From CAYMMX01 sp964391675 (GTDB lineage Bacteria; Cyanobacteriota; Vampirovibrionia; Gastranaerophilales; Gastranaerophilaceae), in NCBI GenBank assembly GCA_964391675.1, contig CAYMMX010000004.1:182552-246551 (forward strand): a stretch of DNA of 64,000 nucleotides, read 5' to 3'. Of the stretch, positions 1 to 7,624 are shown piece by piece. The first letter of the stretch is position 1; each line of letters begins with the position of its first letter. The translations under genes and the position numbers were made by a program. The notes beneath the pieces were generated by a model, which had not been told where the DNA came from, did not search any database, and worked only from the letters and a program-made list of their open reading frames with translations.

Positions 1-704
1 CTGAAAAACTTGGAGATTTTGATGGTGCAATTTTTCAATATCAGTCAATAATTAATTCACGAGGCTTTTTGTGGTTTATTCCTTTTGTGTTTAGTAATAA
101 AAAAAGCGAGAAATTCAATAAGGGACTTGCGTATTATAATATGGGAGTTGCTTATAGAGAAAAATCTTTATATCAAGATTTGGATAAAGAATATTCAGCT
201 TCTTATATGCAAAAAGCAATCGAATCCTATGTAAAGGCAGCTGACATTCTTAACGATGATTACGATTCAAGATATAATTTGGCATTGATGTATCAACTAA
301 CAGGAGATTTTCAAAATGCAGGTCTAAATTACTGTAAAGCTATTGAAATTAGTCCAATGAACTACGAAGCGCATTATAATTTGGCAGTGCTTTTAAAACA
401 TTTAAAAATGTATAAAGAAGCTTATAATGAAATTGAAAAAGCTACAATTCTGGTTACAAATAATACCTCTAATATAAATGTAACCAATTATGTTTTTGAC
501 GTTCTGAATGAAATTTCAAGAATACTAATAGTTAATGGTATAAATAATCATTTAGTCGAAAAACTTGATAATGAATCCGGTGGTGGCAAATTGTCATATG
601 TTCATGGTAAAATAGTATCAACAGCCTCTTTAGATAGAGCGATATTAAATAACTTCAAAACATGCCAAAGTGAAAATTACTTTAAAAATAATAAGGATTT
701 TTAA
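1..704 (+). CDS. TPR-repeat protein, 5' end cut by window
   Basis: The reading frame is open from base 3, so the gene begins before the window; the TTG at 69 is an internal codon, not a start. The first visible residues (LGDFDGAIFQYQSIINSRG) already look like a TPR helix pair. Further TPR-like units follow, such as the one containing YNLALMYQLTGDFQNAGLNYCKAIEI and the next containing AHYNLAVLLKHLKMYKEAYNEIEKA. TPRs are protein-interaction scaffolds, so no enzymatic role can be given. The last part carries no recognisable repeat. The stop overlaps the start of the diguanylate cyclase by one base (TAATG), so the two are almost certainly co-transcribed and translationally coupled, which suggests a role in signalling or its assembly. 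Confidence 0.8.
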   Translation, partial: EKLGDFDGAIFQYQSIINSRGFLWFIPFVFSNKKSEKFNKGLAYYNMGVAYREKSLYQDLDKEYSASYMQKAIESYVKAADILNDDYDSRYNLALMYQLTGDFQNAGLNYCKAIEISPMNYEAHYNLAVLLKHLKMYKEAYNEIEKATILVTNNTSNINVTNYVFDVLNEISRILIVNGINNHLVEKLDNESGGGKLSYVHGKIVSTASLDRAILNNFKTCQSENYFKNNKDF

Positions 705-2188
705 TGCAAAAAGAAAATTACGAATTAAATTTGTTGAGTAATGTCTTAAAAACATTGATTGAAAACTCTGACCCCACAGAGATAATCACATTATTAGAGA
801 GACATTTAAATAAGTTTGGGCGTGCAAGTAATAAATTTGTCGAATTAAAAAAATTAAATATTTATATTTATGATGATAATACTAAAACTCTACGTGATTT
901 TTCAAAAAGTTGGGTTGAAATTGAAAGAAATGAACAAAACCCTTACAGCGAAAAATTATATTTAGTAATAACACAATTAAGTCAATTCAGCTTTTTTGTT
1001 AATGGTGCGCCATATAGAATGGAAGAACTTATAAATTTTTCAACCATAAAAATTAACAACGAAAGCAATACTATATTATTCCCGCTTAAAAAGAATAATG
1101 TTCCTTTCGGTATTTTGGAGTTAACTTTTCCACATAGTATTGAAAATCTTTTGGATTCAGATTTCTTTATGATGCTTTCAATTGCTTCTTATCAAATTTC
1201 ACTTAAGATTCAGAATACAATTCTTGCAGAACAAATGCAGAAGAATATTGATTTCCATAAAGCAATGAAAGACATCGCTAAAACAATCGAAACCCAGTAC
1301 GAATTAAACTATATTTTGCCAATTATTGGTGAAATGATAGACAGGTTTGTATCAAATCACTTGATATATGTTTATATTGCTAATGAAGATGGTTCAGGTT
1401 TCCAATTAATATGGCCAAATGCTTGTAGAGAAACTAATATTACCCAATATCTTTCAAAAGTAGGAGACGGTGCAAAAACTTTTTATGAAAATGATGGGAA
1501 AGTCGGTATATTCCCTCTTGTAGGTAAAAAACTTTTTGGATGTATTGTTGCTCATAGTAATACAAATAAGTTAAGTGAAAAAGAAATTGATTATCTGGAA
1601 CAGTTGTCTAAGCAGTCCTCTATTACAATTCAAAGGGCTAATGCTTATGCTGAAGTTTTACAGCATGCTACGCTTGATGCTTTAACAGGCTTAAACAATA
1701 GACGTCAGTTTGAAAGTCGTTTAAAACAAGAAGTTGCGTCAGCAGAACGTCAAAGAAAGCCGTTGTGTGCAATGATGCTTGATATTGATTTCTTTAAAAA
1801 GGTTAATGATACGTATGGTCACATTGCCGGTGATTGCGTATTAAAAGGTGTTTCAGGTGTTATAAAAAAATCGATTCGGGAATCTGATATAGCTTCCAGA
1901 TATGGTGGTGAGGAATTTGTTGTGTTGCTTCCATTTACAAAAATTAATGAAGCATATGTTGTTGCCGAAAGATTTAGAAAAGCTGTGGAATCTCATTCAG
2001 TGGATGTTGTTAATGAAAAGGACGGTTCTATTTTAACTGTCAAAGTTACAGTGAGCGTTGGTTTGTATGAATATGCCGATGGTGATTCCCCTCAAATGTT
2101 GTACCAAAAAGCTGATGATGCTCTATATCAAGCCAAAACAAGGGGTAGAAACCAAGTATTTATTTCTGAAGAATTACAAATATCATGA
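704..2188 (+). CDS. Diguanylate cyclase with GAF-like sensor and GGDEF domain
   Basis: Predicted to make cyclic di-GMP from two GTP. The C-terminal third (about residues 325-490) is a GGDEF domain: it opens with DALTGLNNRR, has the metal-site stretch LDIDFFKKVNDTYGH and carries GGEEF at residues 401-405. An RxxD motif (RESD) lies exactly five residues before GGEEF, the spacing of the inhibitory product-binding I-site, so feedback inhibition is likely. The first 320 residues have no membrane segment and look like two GAF-type sensor domains (about 10-170 and 185-320); their ligand cannot be read. The start overlaps the upstream TPR gene by one base. YajQ, a c-di-GMP-binding family, is encoded about 8 kb away. 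Confidence 0.9.
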   Translation: MQKENYELNLLSNVLKTLIENSDPTEIITLLERHLNKFGRASNKFVELKKLNIYIYDDNTKTLRDFSKSWVEIERNEQNPYSEKLYLVITQLSQFSFFVNGAPYRMEELINFSTIKINNESNTILFPLKKNNVPFGILELTFPHSIENLLDSDFFMMLSIASYQISLKIQNTILAEQMQKNIDFHKAMKDIAKTIETQYELNYILPIIGEMIDRFVSNHLIYVYIANEDGSGFQLIWPNACRETNITQYLSKVGDGAKTFYENDGKVGIFPLVGKKLFGCIVAHSNTNKLSEKEIDYLEQLSKQSSITIQRANAYAEVLQHATLDALTGLNNRRQFESRLKQEVASAERQRKPLCAMMLDIDFFKKVNDTYGHIAGDCVLKGVSGVIKKSIRESDIASRYGGEEFVVLLPFTKINEAYVVAERFRKAVESHSVDVVNEKDGSILTVKVTVSVGLYEYADGDSPQMLYQKADDALYQAKTRGRNQVFISEELQIS

Positions 2189-2314
2189 TTTATATAAATA
2201 CTCTTTGTGTATCTAATTTAAGATATGATTTATTGTTAATTATTGTAACAAATGTTTAATATTTTCTAATGTTTTTTGAATTAATGTCGATACCTATAAA
2301 TATATAGGAGTAAA

Positions 2315-3046
2315 ATGATTCAGGAAGGGAAAATTAAAATGGAAACCGCACGAAAAAATGGGGAAATTTTAGATTTAAGCCAAATTAATGAATTATCAAA
2401 TTTGAATGGTTCAGTGGAAAGAGAATCTGGGGATGTTGTTTTTGTTGCCGGTGCAAAAGAAAAATCTGTTTCTCAGCATGATGATCTTCTTGCATTAAAC
2501 ATTGCAAGTTCTTTTGATACCTTAACGTTCGAAGGCGTTGCTAAAGAAGGACTTTCAGAGCCGCAATTAGATATGGTTGTTGACAAAATTCTTTCCGCAA
2601 TAACTGATATGGCTAATGTCAAATATAAAGGATCTTCTTTTATTGAACCAAGTGAAATTAATCAAGTTAAAATGATGCTTGAAACTGAAAAATGTGACTT
2701 AGTTTCAAAAAAAGAAATTGAAAAAGAATTGACTAAGTTTCAAGAATCAATCCAATCTAATTATAAAGAAACTATTAATCAGTATAGAACTATTAAAATT
2801 GATATGGAAGAACAAGTAGAATTATATGAGAAAGAAAAAAGCAAAATTGTTTCCAGAAGAGTTTCTCAATTTTTATGGCCATTCAATGATGCTACAAGAT
2901 CATATGATAATAAAATTTATAATTTAAAATGCAAGATTAGAAGTTGTGATATGAAAATAGAAGAGATTTCTTCTATGAGGCCAATGGCAAAAGAAAAAGA
3001 TATTATTAAATTTAATATGGAGTTAAAACAAAAATTTAGTAAATAG
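2315..3046 (+). CDS. Uncharacterised protein with coiled-coil C-terminal half
   Basis: I do not recognise the family. The protein has 243 residues, no signal peptide and no membrane helix. The N-terminal third is acidic and Ser/Val-rich; the second half (about 130-243) is strongly charged and reads as coiled coil, with many Lys/Glu heptads and a basic SRRVSQFLWPFNDATRSYDN interruption. Two starts are possible: ATG 2315 after TAGGAG, or ATG 2339 after AGGAAGG ten bases upstream; both are reasonably spaced. The gene is isolated by a 126-base gap upstream and a strong terminator downstream, so it is probably monocistronic. Confidence 0.65.
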   Translation: MIQEGKIKMETARKNGEILDLSQINELSNLNGSVERESGDVVFVAGAKEKSVSQHDDLLALNIASSFDTLTFEGVAKEGLSEPQLDMVVDKILSAITDMANVKYKGSSFIEPSEINQVKMMLETEKCDLVSKKEIEKELTKFQESIQSNYKETINQYRTIKIDMEEQVELYEKEKSKIVSRRVSQFLWPFNDATRSYDNKIYNLKCKIRSCDMKIEEISSMRPMAKEKDIIKFNMELKQKFSK

Positions 3047-3064
3047 TCTTTTTTCAAAAAAATT

Positions 3065-3099
3065 AATGCGCAAAGTTTTTCCTTTGCGCATTTTACTTA
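3065..3099 (+). terminator. Rho-independent terminator
   Basis: A perfect 11-bp stem (3065-3075 pairing with 3082-3092) with a 6-base loop, followed by a T-rich run. It closes the coiled-coil gene ending at 3046. Confidence 0.85.
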
Positions 3100-3119
3100 T
3101 TTCTTGTTTAGAATATAAT
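3092..3119 (+). promoter_or_regulatory. Candidate sigma70 promoter for uppS-rdgB
   Basis: TTTACT at 3092-3097, a 16-base spacer and a perfect TATAAT at 3114-3119. The -35 box lies in the T-tract of the preceding terminator, a compact arrangement. The predicted start site is near 3126, giving a leader of about 23 bases before uppS. Confidence 0.5.
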
Positions 3120-3148
3120 CTTATTGTTACAAAAATGAGTGGAAAATT

Positions 3149-3889
3149 TTGGTGAGTGTACTAGAAAAAGAAAATATAGCTGAAATTGTAAAAAGTACTA
3201 ACTTAAAACATATAGCAATAATTATGGACGGTAACCGCCGTTGGGCAAAAGAGCATAATTTACCGACAGCATTGGGGCATAAAAAAGGCGTTGATGCTTT
3301 AAAATTGGCCGTTAAGTCATGTCATAACTTCGGGATTAAATACTTAACAGTTTATGCTTTTTCGACCGAAAATTGGAATAGAAAGCAAGAAGAAGTTGAT
3401 TATTTAATGGAGCTTTTTGCATTAACTATTAAAAATGAACTAAAAGAATTAAATGAAAATAATGTTGTTATTAACTTTATTGGAGATTTATCTAAATTAA
3501 GTGACAAATTACAAAATCAATTTAAAAAAGCAGTTGAAAAAACCAAGAATAATACCGGTGTTCACTTACAAATTGCAATTAATTACGGCTCACGTGACGA
3601 AATTTTAAGTGCTGTTAGGGCAATATCGCAAAAAGTGTTAAATAACGAGCTTAATGTAGAAGATATTTCAGAAGAATTATTATCTAGTGAATTATATACA
3701 AGTAATATTCCTGATCCGGATTTATTAATACGTACGAGTGGTGAAATGCGGATTTCCAATTATTTATTGTGGCAAATAGCATATTCTGAGATATTGATAA
3801 CCAATCAGTATTGGCCTGAGTTTAATGAAAAGTCTATGTCAGATGCCATTTTAGAGTTCAAATATCGTCAGCGCCGCTTTGGAGGTTAA
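3149..3889 (+). CDS. uppS: Isoprenyl transferase (undecaprenyl diphosphate synthase)
   Basis: Cis-prenyltransferase that extends farnesyl diphosphate with isopentenyl diphosphate to the C55 lipid carrier for cell-wall and glycan assembly; cytosolic, membrane-associated. The signature IMDGNRRWAK is near residue 26, with the catalytic Asp and substrate-binding Arg residues, and the C-terminal signature LLIRTSGEMRISNYLLWQ is intact. About 246 residues is typical. The start is TTG 3149 or, equally likely, GTG 3152; the weak GTGGA upstream does not decide. The stop codon abuts the rdgB ATG directly. The product supports peptidoglycan and the glycosyltransferases elsewhere in the window, and ispG supplies the isoprenoid precursors. 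Confidence 0.96.
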   Translation: MVSVLEKENIAEIVKSTNLKHIAIIMDGNRRWAKEHNLPTALGHKKGVDALKLAVKSCHNFGIKYLTVYAFSTENWNRKQEEVDYLMELFALTIKNELKELNENNVVINFIGDLSKLSDKLQNQFKKAVEKTKNNTGVHLQIAINYGSRDEILSAVRAISQKVLNNELNVEDISEELLSSELYTSNIPDPDLLIRTSGEMRISNYLLWQIAYSEILITNQYWPEFNEKSMSDAILEFKYRQRRFGG

Positions 3890-4462
3890 ATGAAAATAGT
3901 TTTAGCATCTTCAAATCCTCATAAAGTTGAGGAAATTAATGCTATTGTAAAAGGCTTGGAATTAGAATTTATAATGCCTCCTAGCGGATTTGACCCACTT
4001 GAAAATGCTGAAAGTTTTGAAGGGAATGCATTGTTAAAGGCTAAAGAAGCTGCTAGAATTACAGGAATGGTCGCCTTGGCGGATGATTCAGGATTATGTG
4101 TTGACTATCTGGAAGGCAAACCGGGTATACACTCTGCACGTTATGCTGATACACCTAAAGCCAGAATTGATAAACTGTTAAATGAACTTAAAAATGTACC
4201 TGTTGATAGTCGTAGTGCAAAATTTGTATGTGCCATGGCTCTTGTTGATATAGACGGAACGACTTTGTTTTTAGACAGAGGGGAATGTCATGGACAAATA
4301 GCATTTAAGCCTAGGGGAAGCAACGGTTTTGGTTATGACCCTATATTTATTGTTAATGATAAAGGTGTAAGCATGGCTGAATTACCAGAGAGTGAAAAAA
4401 ATAAAATATCACATAGAGCTGTAGTTTTGGCTAAGTTACTTAAATATTTTAAGAAATTGTAA
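3890..4462 (+). CDS. rdgB: Non-canonical purine NTP pyrophosphatase (RdgB/HAM1)
   Basis: Hydrolyses ITP, dITP and XTP to monophosphates, clearing deaminated purines from the nucleotide pool. Family hallmarks are present: the N-terminal LASSNPHKVEEI substrate loop, the metal-binding LADDSGLCVDYLEGKPGIHSARYA stretch around residues 62-84, and GFGYDPIF near residue 147. The length of 190 is standard. Its ATG begins on the base after the uppS stop, so it is the second gene of a two-gene operon. The HAM1 family can be listed only as a putative NTPase, but the motif set here is complete. Confidence 0.95.
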   Translation: MKIVLASSNPHKVEEINAIVKGLELEFIMPPSGFDPLENAESFEGNALLKAKEAARITGMVALADDSGLCVDYLEGKPGIHSARYADTPKARIDKLLNELKNVPVDSRSAKFVCAMALVDIDGTTLFLDRGECHGQIAFKPRGSNGFGYDPIFIVNDKGVSMAELPESEKNKISHRAVVLAKLLKYFKKL

Positions 4463-4490
4463 AAAATAACAAGTGTACTTTTATCACTTA

Positions 4491-4519
4491 TTGACAAAAA
4501 TAAATTTGTCTGCTATAAT
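4491..4519 (+). promoter_or_regulatory. Consensus sigma70 promoter
   Basis: A perfect TTGACA (4491-4496), a 17-base spacer and a perfect TATAAT (4514-4519). The predicted start is near 4526, so the mRNA of the gene at 4565 would have a leader of about 39 bases containing GGAGG. This is the strongest promoter by consensus in the window. Confidence 0.85.
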
Positions 4520-4564
4520 AGTAGTAATAGGTTTTATAGGTTATATAAATGGAGGTTAGTATAA

Positions 4565-4999
4565 GTGCGTACAAATAAAGTGTCACACCCAATAATAAAT
4601 GTACATTCTACACCTAAAGCAACTAAGCCTTCATTTGGATTCCTCCTTACTAAAGAGCAAGGTGATATTTATCATTATTTACAAAAACGTGTGCCTAGGT
4701 ATGTTAAAAAGTTTAATCAAAGCATGTTTAAAAACTTAAGTAATAATATTGACTCTTCGGATAAACGTGATGCAATTATGTATAGAGCCTTAGCTAAAGG
4801 TTTAAAATTAATGGTCAAAGAAGTTAGTGAATTTAAAAATAATGCTGCTATATATAAATCACAGGCTACACTGTATATATTAAAAGCAAAAAAATTAGAA
4901 AAAAAAGTATTTATCGATAAACATCCTACTATTGGTGCTATATTTAGTTCAGTTAATTCATTAAAAACTTCTTTAGCTTCAATGTTTTTTGGCTCATAA
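4565..4999 (+). CDS. Uncharacterised protein, strongly expressed by promoter prediction
   Basis: Unknown family, 144 residues, basic, with no signal peptide. The first 25 residues are polar, rich in Pro/Thr/Ser and probably disordered, ending in KPSFGFLLT; the rest is predicted helical, with a Lys-rich stretch around residues 95-118. GTG 4565 is chosen because GGAGG lies nine bases upstream. The consensus TTGACA-17-TATAAT promoter immediately before it suggests abundant, constitutive expression, which is notable for an orphan. An opposite-strand open frame over its 3' half is rejected. It is a single-gene unit between rdgB and the hydrogenase operon. Confidence 0.7.
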   Translation: MRTNKVSHPIINVHSTPKATKPSFGFLLTKEQGDIYHYLQKRVPRYVKKFNQSMFKNLSNNIDSSDKRDAIMYRALAKGLKLMVKEVSEFKNNAAIYKSQATLYILKAKKLEKKVFIDKHPTIGAIFSSVNSLKTSLASMFFGS

Positions 5000-5081
5000 A
5001 AATTATATATAAATATTTCAACCATTTAATTGTTTAATTATTGTTATATTATTCTATTTACTGTATTTTTTATAAAAATAC

Positions 5082-5109
5082 TTGATTTTATATGTTTTTG
5101 TAGGATAAT
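5082..5109 (+). promoter_or_regulatory. Candidate promoter of the hydCBA operon
   Basis: TTGATT at 5082-5087, a 16-base spacer and GATAAT at 5104-5109, placing the start near 5116. The leader of about 150 bases before hydC is otherwise gene-free. The Rex-like operator begins five bases after the -10 box and covers the predicted start site. Confidence 0.5.
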
Positions 5110-5113
5110 TTAA

Positions 5114-5131
5114 TTGTGATAAAAATCACGG
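5114..5131 (+). promoter_or_regulatory. Rex-like redox operator upstream of hydrogenase operon
   Basis: TTGTGATAAAAATCACGG matches the published Rex consensus TTGTGA-N6-TCACAA at every defined position except the last two. It overlaps the predicted transcription start of hydCBA, the usual repressor position. A second, overlapping inverted repeat (AATCACG, 4 bases, CGTGATT at 5124-5141) extends the site. Rex represses fermentative and hydrogenase genes when NAD+/NADH is high, which fits the operon. No rex gene lies in this window, so the regulator is inferred. A CRP/FNR-family protein could read a similar half-site. Confidence 0.55.
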
Positions 5132-5269
5132 TTACGTGATTTAATCCTTTAAAATTCGAATTAATTCAATTCATATATTTTAAATGGACAAAATTTCGCA
5201 ATTAATTACAGTTGGATAATTTAATGAATAAAATATATATTTTTTATTCAATACAAAAAGGAGAAAAAG

Positions 5270-5764
5270 ATGAGTACTCAAAGTCCGAATAAAATTGACT
5301 TTTCCAAAGTTGATGAAATAATTCAATCATGCGGGGCTAAAAAATCTAATTTAATTGGAATTTTGCAAAAAGTTCAAGAATCTTTCAGATATTTACCGGA
5401 AGATGCAATGACATATATTGGTACAAAAATTGAAGGTTTGTCGCCTGCTACTGTTTATGGTGTTGCAACATTTTATGCCCAATTTTCATTAGAGCCAAAA
5501 GGTAAATATGAGATTAAAGTTTGTGATGGTACAGCATGTCACGTACGTGGTTCCATGCCGGTATTGAATGCTTTGAAAGCCAGATTAAATATTAAAGACG
5601 GTCAATTAACTACTGATGACGGTCTTTTTTCTTTAGAAACGGTTAGTTGCTTAGGAGCATGTGGTTTAGCGCCTGTAGTTGTAATAAATGAAAAAGTCTA
5701 TCCTCAAATGACTTCTGATGCCATAAAAATAGTTATTGATACCATATATCAGGAGGAGGCATAA
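5270..5764 (+). CDS. hydC: [FeFe] hydrogenase subunit HydC (NuoE-like)
   Basis: Thioredoxin-fold [2Fe-2S] subunit of a soluble trimeric hydrogenase, relaying electrons between the NADH/FMN subunit and the catalytic subunit. The four cluster cysteines are visible as C85, C90, C127 and C131 (CDGTAC and CLGAC). The length of 164 matches NuoE/HydC. A GGAG lies eight bases before the ATG. The stop overlaps the hydB start by one base. Because NuoE-like proteins also belong to complex I and formate dehydrogenases, the assignment rests on the neighbours: the next genes are a NuoF-like subunit with extra ferredoxin domains and a genuine H-cluster protein. Confidence 0.93.
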   Translation: MSTQSPNKIDFSKVDEIIQSCGAKKSNLIGILQKVQESFRYLPEDAMTYIGTKIEGLSPATVYGVATFYAQFSLEPKGKYEIKVCDGTACHVRGSMPVLNALKARLNIKDGQLTTDDGLFSLETVSCLGACGLAPVVVINEKVYPQMTSDAIKIVIDTIYQEEA

Positions 5765-7620
5765 TGAGTAAATTGAGTATTGATATAATTAAGGAGCAGC
5801 AAAAGGCTCAAGAACATATAAAAGAACAAGGGTTAAGAGTTTTGGTATGTGCCGGAACCGGTTGTGTAGCTAATGGTTCACTTAGTGTTATAGCAAAATT
5901 TAAAGAACTAGGCGCAAATGTTTCTACATTAAACGATTACGATAAAATGACGATTGTTCCTACAGGGTGTCATGGTTTTTGTGAACAAGGTGTATTGGTT
6001 ATTATCCCTGATAAACATGTAACATACGTTAAGGTTAAAGAAACAGATGTAGAAGAAATCTTTGAAAGTCATATTAAAAATAATACTCCGGTAGAAAGAC
6101 TTTTATATACTGATCCAAAAACAAATGAACATGTTCATAAAAATGAAGAGATTAATTTTTATGCTAAACAGACAAGAACAGCATTGGCTAATTGCGGACA
6201 TATTAATGCTGAATCTATAGAAGAAGCAGTTTCCGTAAGAGGTTATGAAGCTTTGTCAAAAGTCTTATCTGAAAATAATCCTGATGCTGTTATCAAAGAA
6301 ATTGAAGATTCAGGTTTGAGAGGTCGTGGAGGCGGTGGGTTCCCTACAGGCCGTAAGTGGAGATTTACAGCAGCAAATAAAGGCGGGAAAAGTTATGTTG
6401 TTTGTAATGGAGACGAAGGTGATCCGGGTGCTTTCATGGATAGAAGTGTTATGGAAGGTGACCCACATAAACTGCTTGAAGGTATGGCAATTGCTGCTTT
6501 TGCAATTGGTGCTGATGAAGGTTATATTTATGTAAGAGCTGAATATCCTCTTGCAATTAAGCGTTTAAGGAAAGCAATTGCAGATGCTGAGAAAGTAAAT
6601 TTCTTGGGTAATAATATTATGGGGACAGATTTTAGTTTTGAGCTTCATATTAAAGAAGGTGCAGGAGCCTTTGTTTGTGGTGAAGAAACAGCTTTAATAG
6701 CATCTATTGAAGGTGAACGCGGTATGCCAAGACCAAAACCGCCATTTCCTGCTAATAAAGGATTATTTGGACGTCCGACATTAATAAATAACGTTGAGAC
6801 TCTGGCTAATGTACCCGTAATTATATTAAAAGGTGCCAGTTGGTTCAATTCATTTGGTACTGAAAAATCAAAAGGAACAAAAACATTTGCACTTACCGGC
6901 GAAGTTAATAACACAGGTTTGATTGAAGTTCCAATGGGTACTACTTTAAGAGAAATAGTTTTTGATATCGGTGGAGGTATCAGAGGCGGAAAGAAATTTA
7001 AAGCAGTTCAGATTGGTGGACCTTCAGGTGGGTGTTTAACTGAAGAACATTTAGATTTGGCGATGGATTATGATAATTTAATCAAGGCAGGAGCAATGGT
7101 AGGTTCAGGTGGTTTGGTTGTAATGAATGAAGATACTTGTATTGTAGAAGTTGCTCGGTTCTTTATGAACTTCACTCAGAATGAATCATGCGGAAAGTGT
7201 GTTCCTTGCCGTGAAGGAACTAAACAAATGCTTAAAATTTTGGAAAAAATTGTTGCAGGCAAGGGTGAAATGGAAGATATAGATACATTAGAAGAACTTG
7301 CAATTGCAGTTAAAGACGGTTCATTATGTGGATTGGGTAAAACTGCTCCTAATCCGATTCTGTCTACATTAAAATATTTTAGGGATGAGTATATTGCACA
7401 CATAAAAGATAAAAAATGTCCTGCAGGCGTTTGTACTGCAATGAAGACAATCGTTATAAAAGAAGACCTATGTAAAGGCTGTACTAAATGTGCCAGAACT
7501 TGCCCTGTTGGAGCTATTTCAGGCACAGTAAAAAATCCTCATATCATTGACCAATCAAAATGTATTAAGTGTGAGGCTTGTTTAAGTGCGTGTCCGTTTA
7601 AGGCAATAGTAAAGGAATAG
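5764..7620 (+). CDS. hydB: [FeFe] hydrogenase subunit HydB (NuoF-like, NADH/FMN)
   Basis: Diaphorase subunit that oxidises or reduces NAD(H) through FMN and is the likely bifurcating centre. Domains in order: an N-terminal thioredoxin-like [2Fe-2S] domain (C29, C34, C69, C73); the NuoF core with the glycine-rich NADH loop GRGGGGFPTGRKW near residue 190 and the FMN-region CNGDEGDPGAFMDRS; an SLBB-type linker; a [4Fe-4S] site (C476, C479, C482 with C522); and two C-terminal ferredoxin clusters (CKGCTKCARTCP and CIKCEACLSACP). The length of 618 is typical of HydB and longer than NuoF. Overlaps hydC by one base; hydA follows after four bases. Confidence 0.96.
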   Translation: MSKLSIDIIKEQQKAQEHIKEQGLRVLVCAGTGCVANGSLSVIAKFKELGANVSTLNDYDKMTIVPTGCHGFCEQGVLVIIPDKHVTYVKVKETDVEEIFESHIKNNTPVERLLYTDPKTNEHVHKNEEINFYAKQTRTALANCGHINAESIEEAVSVRGYEALSKVLSENNPDAVIKEIEDSGLRGRGGGGFPTGRKWRFTAANKGGKSYVVCNGDEGDPGAFMDRSVMEGDPHKLLEGMAIAAFAIGADEGYIYVRAEYPLAIKRLRKAIADAEKVNFLGNNIMGTDFSFELHIKEGAGAFVCGEETALIASIEGERGMPRPKPPFPANKGLFGRPTLINNVETLANVPVIILKGASWFNSFGTEKSKGTKTFALTGEVNNTGLIEVPMGTTLREIVFDIGGGIRGGKKFKAVQIGGPSGGCLTEEHLDLAMDYDNLIKAGAMVGSGGLVVMNEDTCIVEVARFFMNFTQNESCGKCVPCREGTKQMLKILEKIVAGKGEMEDIDTLEELAIAVKDGSLCGLGKTAPNPILSTLKYFRDEYIAHIKDKKCPAGVCTAMKTIVIKEDLCKGCTKCARTCPVGAISGTVKNPHIIDQSKCIKCEACLSACPFKAIVKE

Positions 7621-7624
7621 AGAA

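Noticed and set aside
4717..5025. Minus-strand open frame of 102 codons over the 4565 gene
   Set aside because: Entirely antisense to a better supported gene with consensus promoter and GGAGG; no ribosome site of its own and composition is of a shadow frame.
6645..7526. Two minus-strand frames (89 and 116 codons) inside hydB
   Set aside because: Antisense shadows of a gene with complete cluster motifs; no ribosome site or family pattern.
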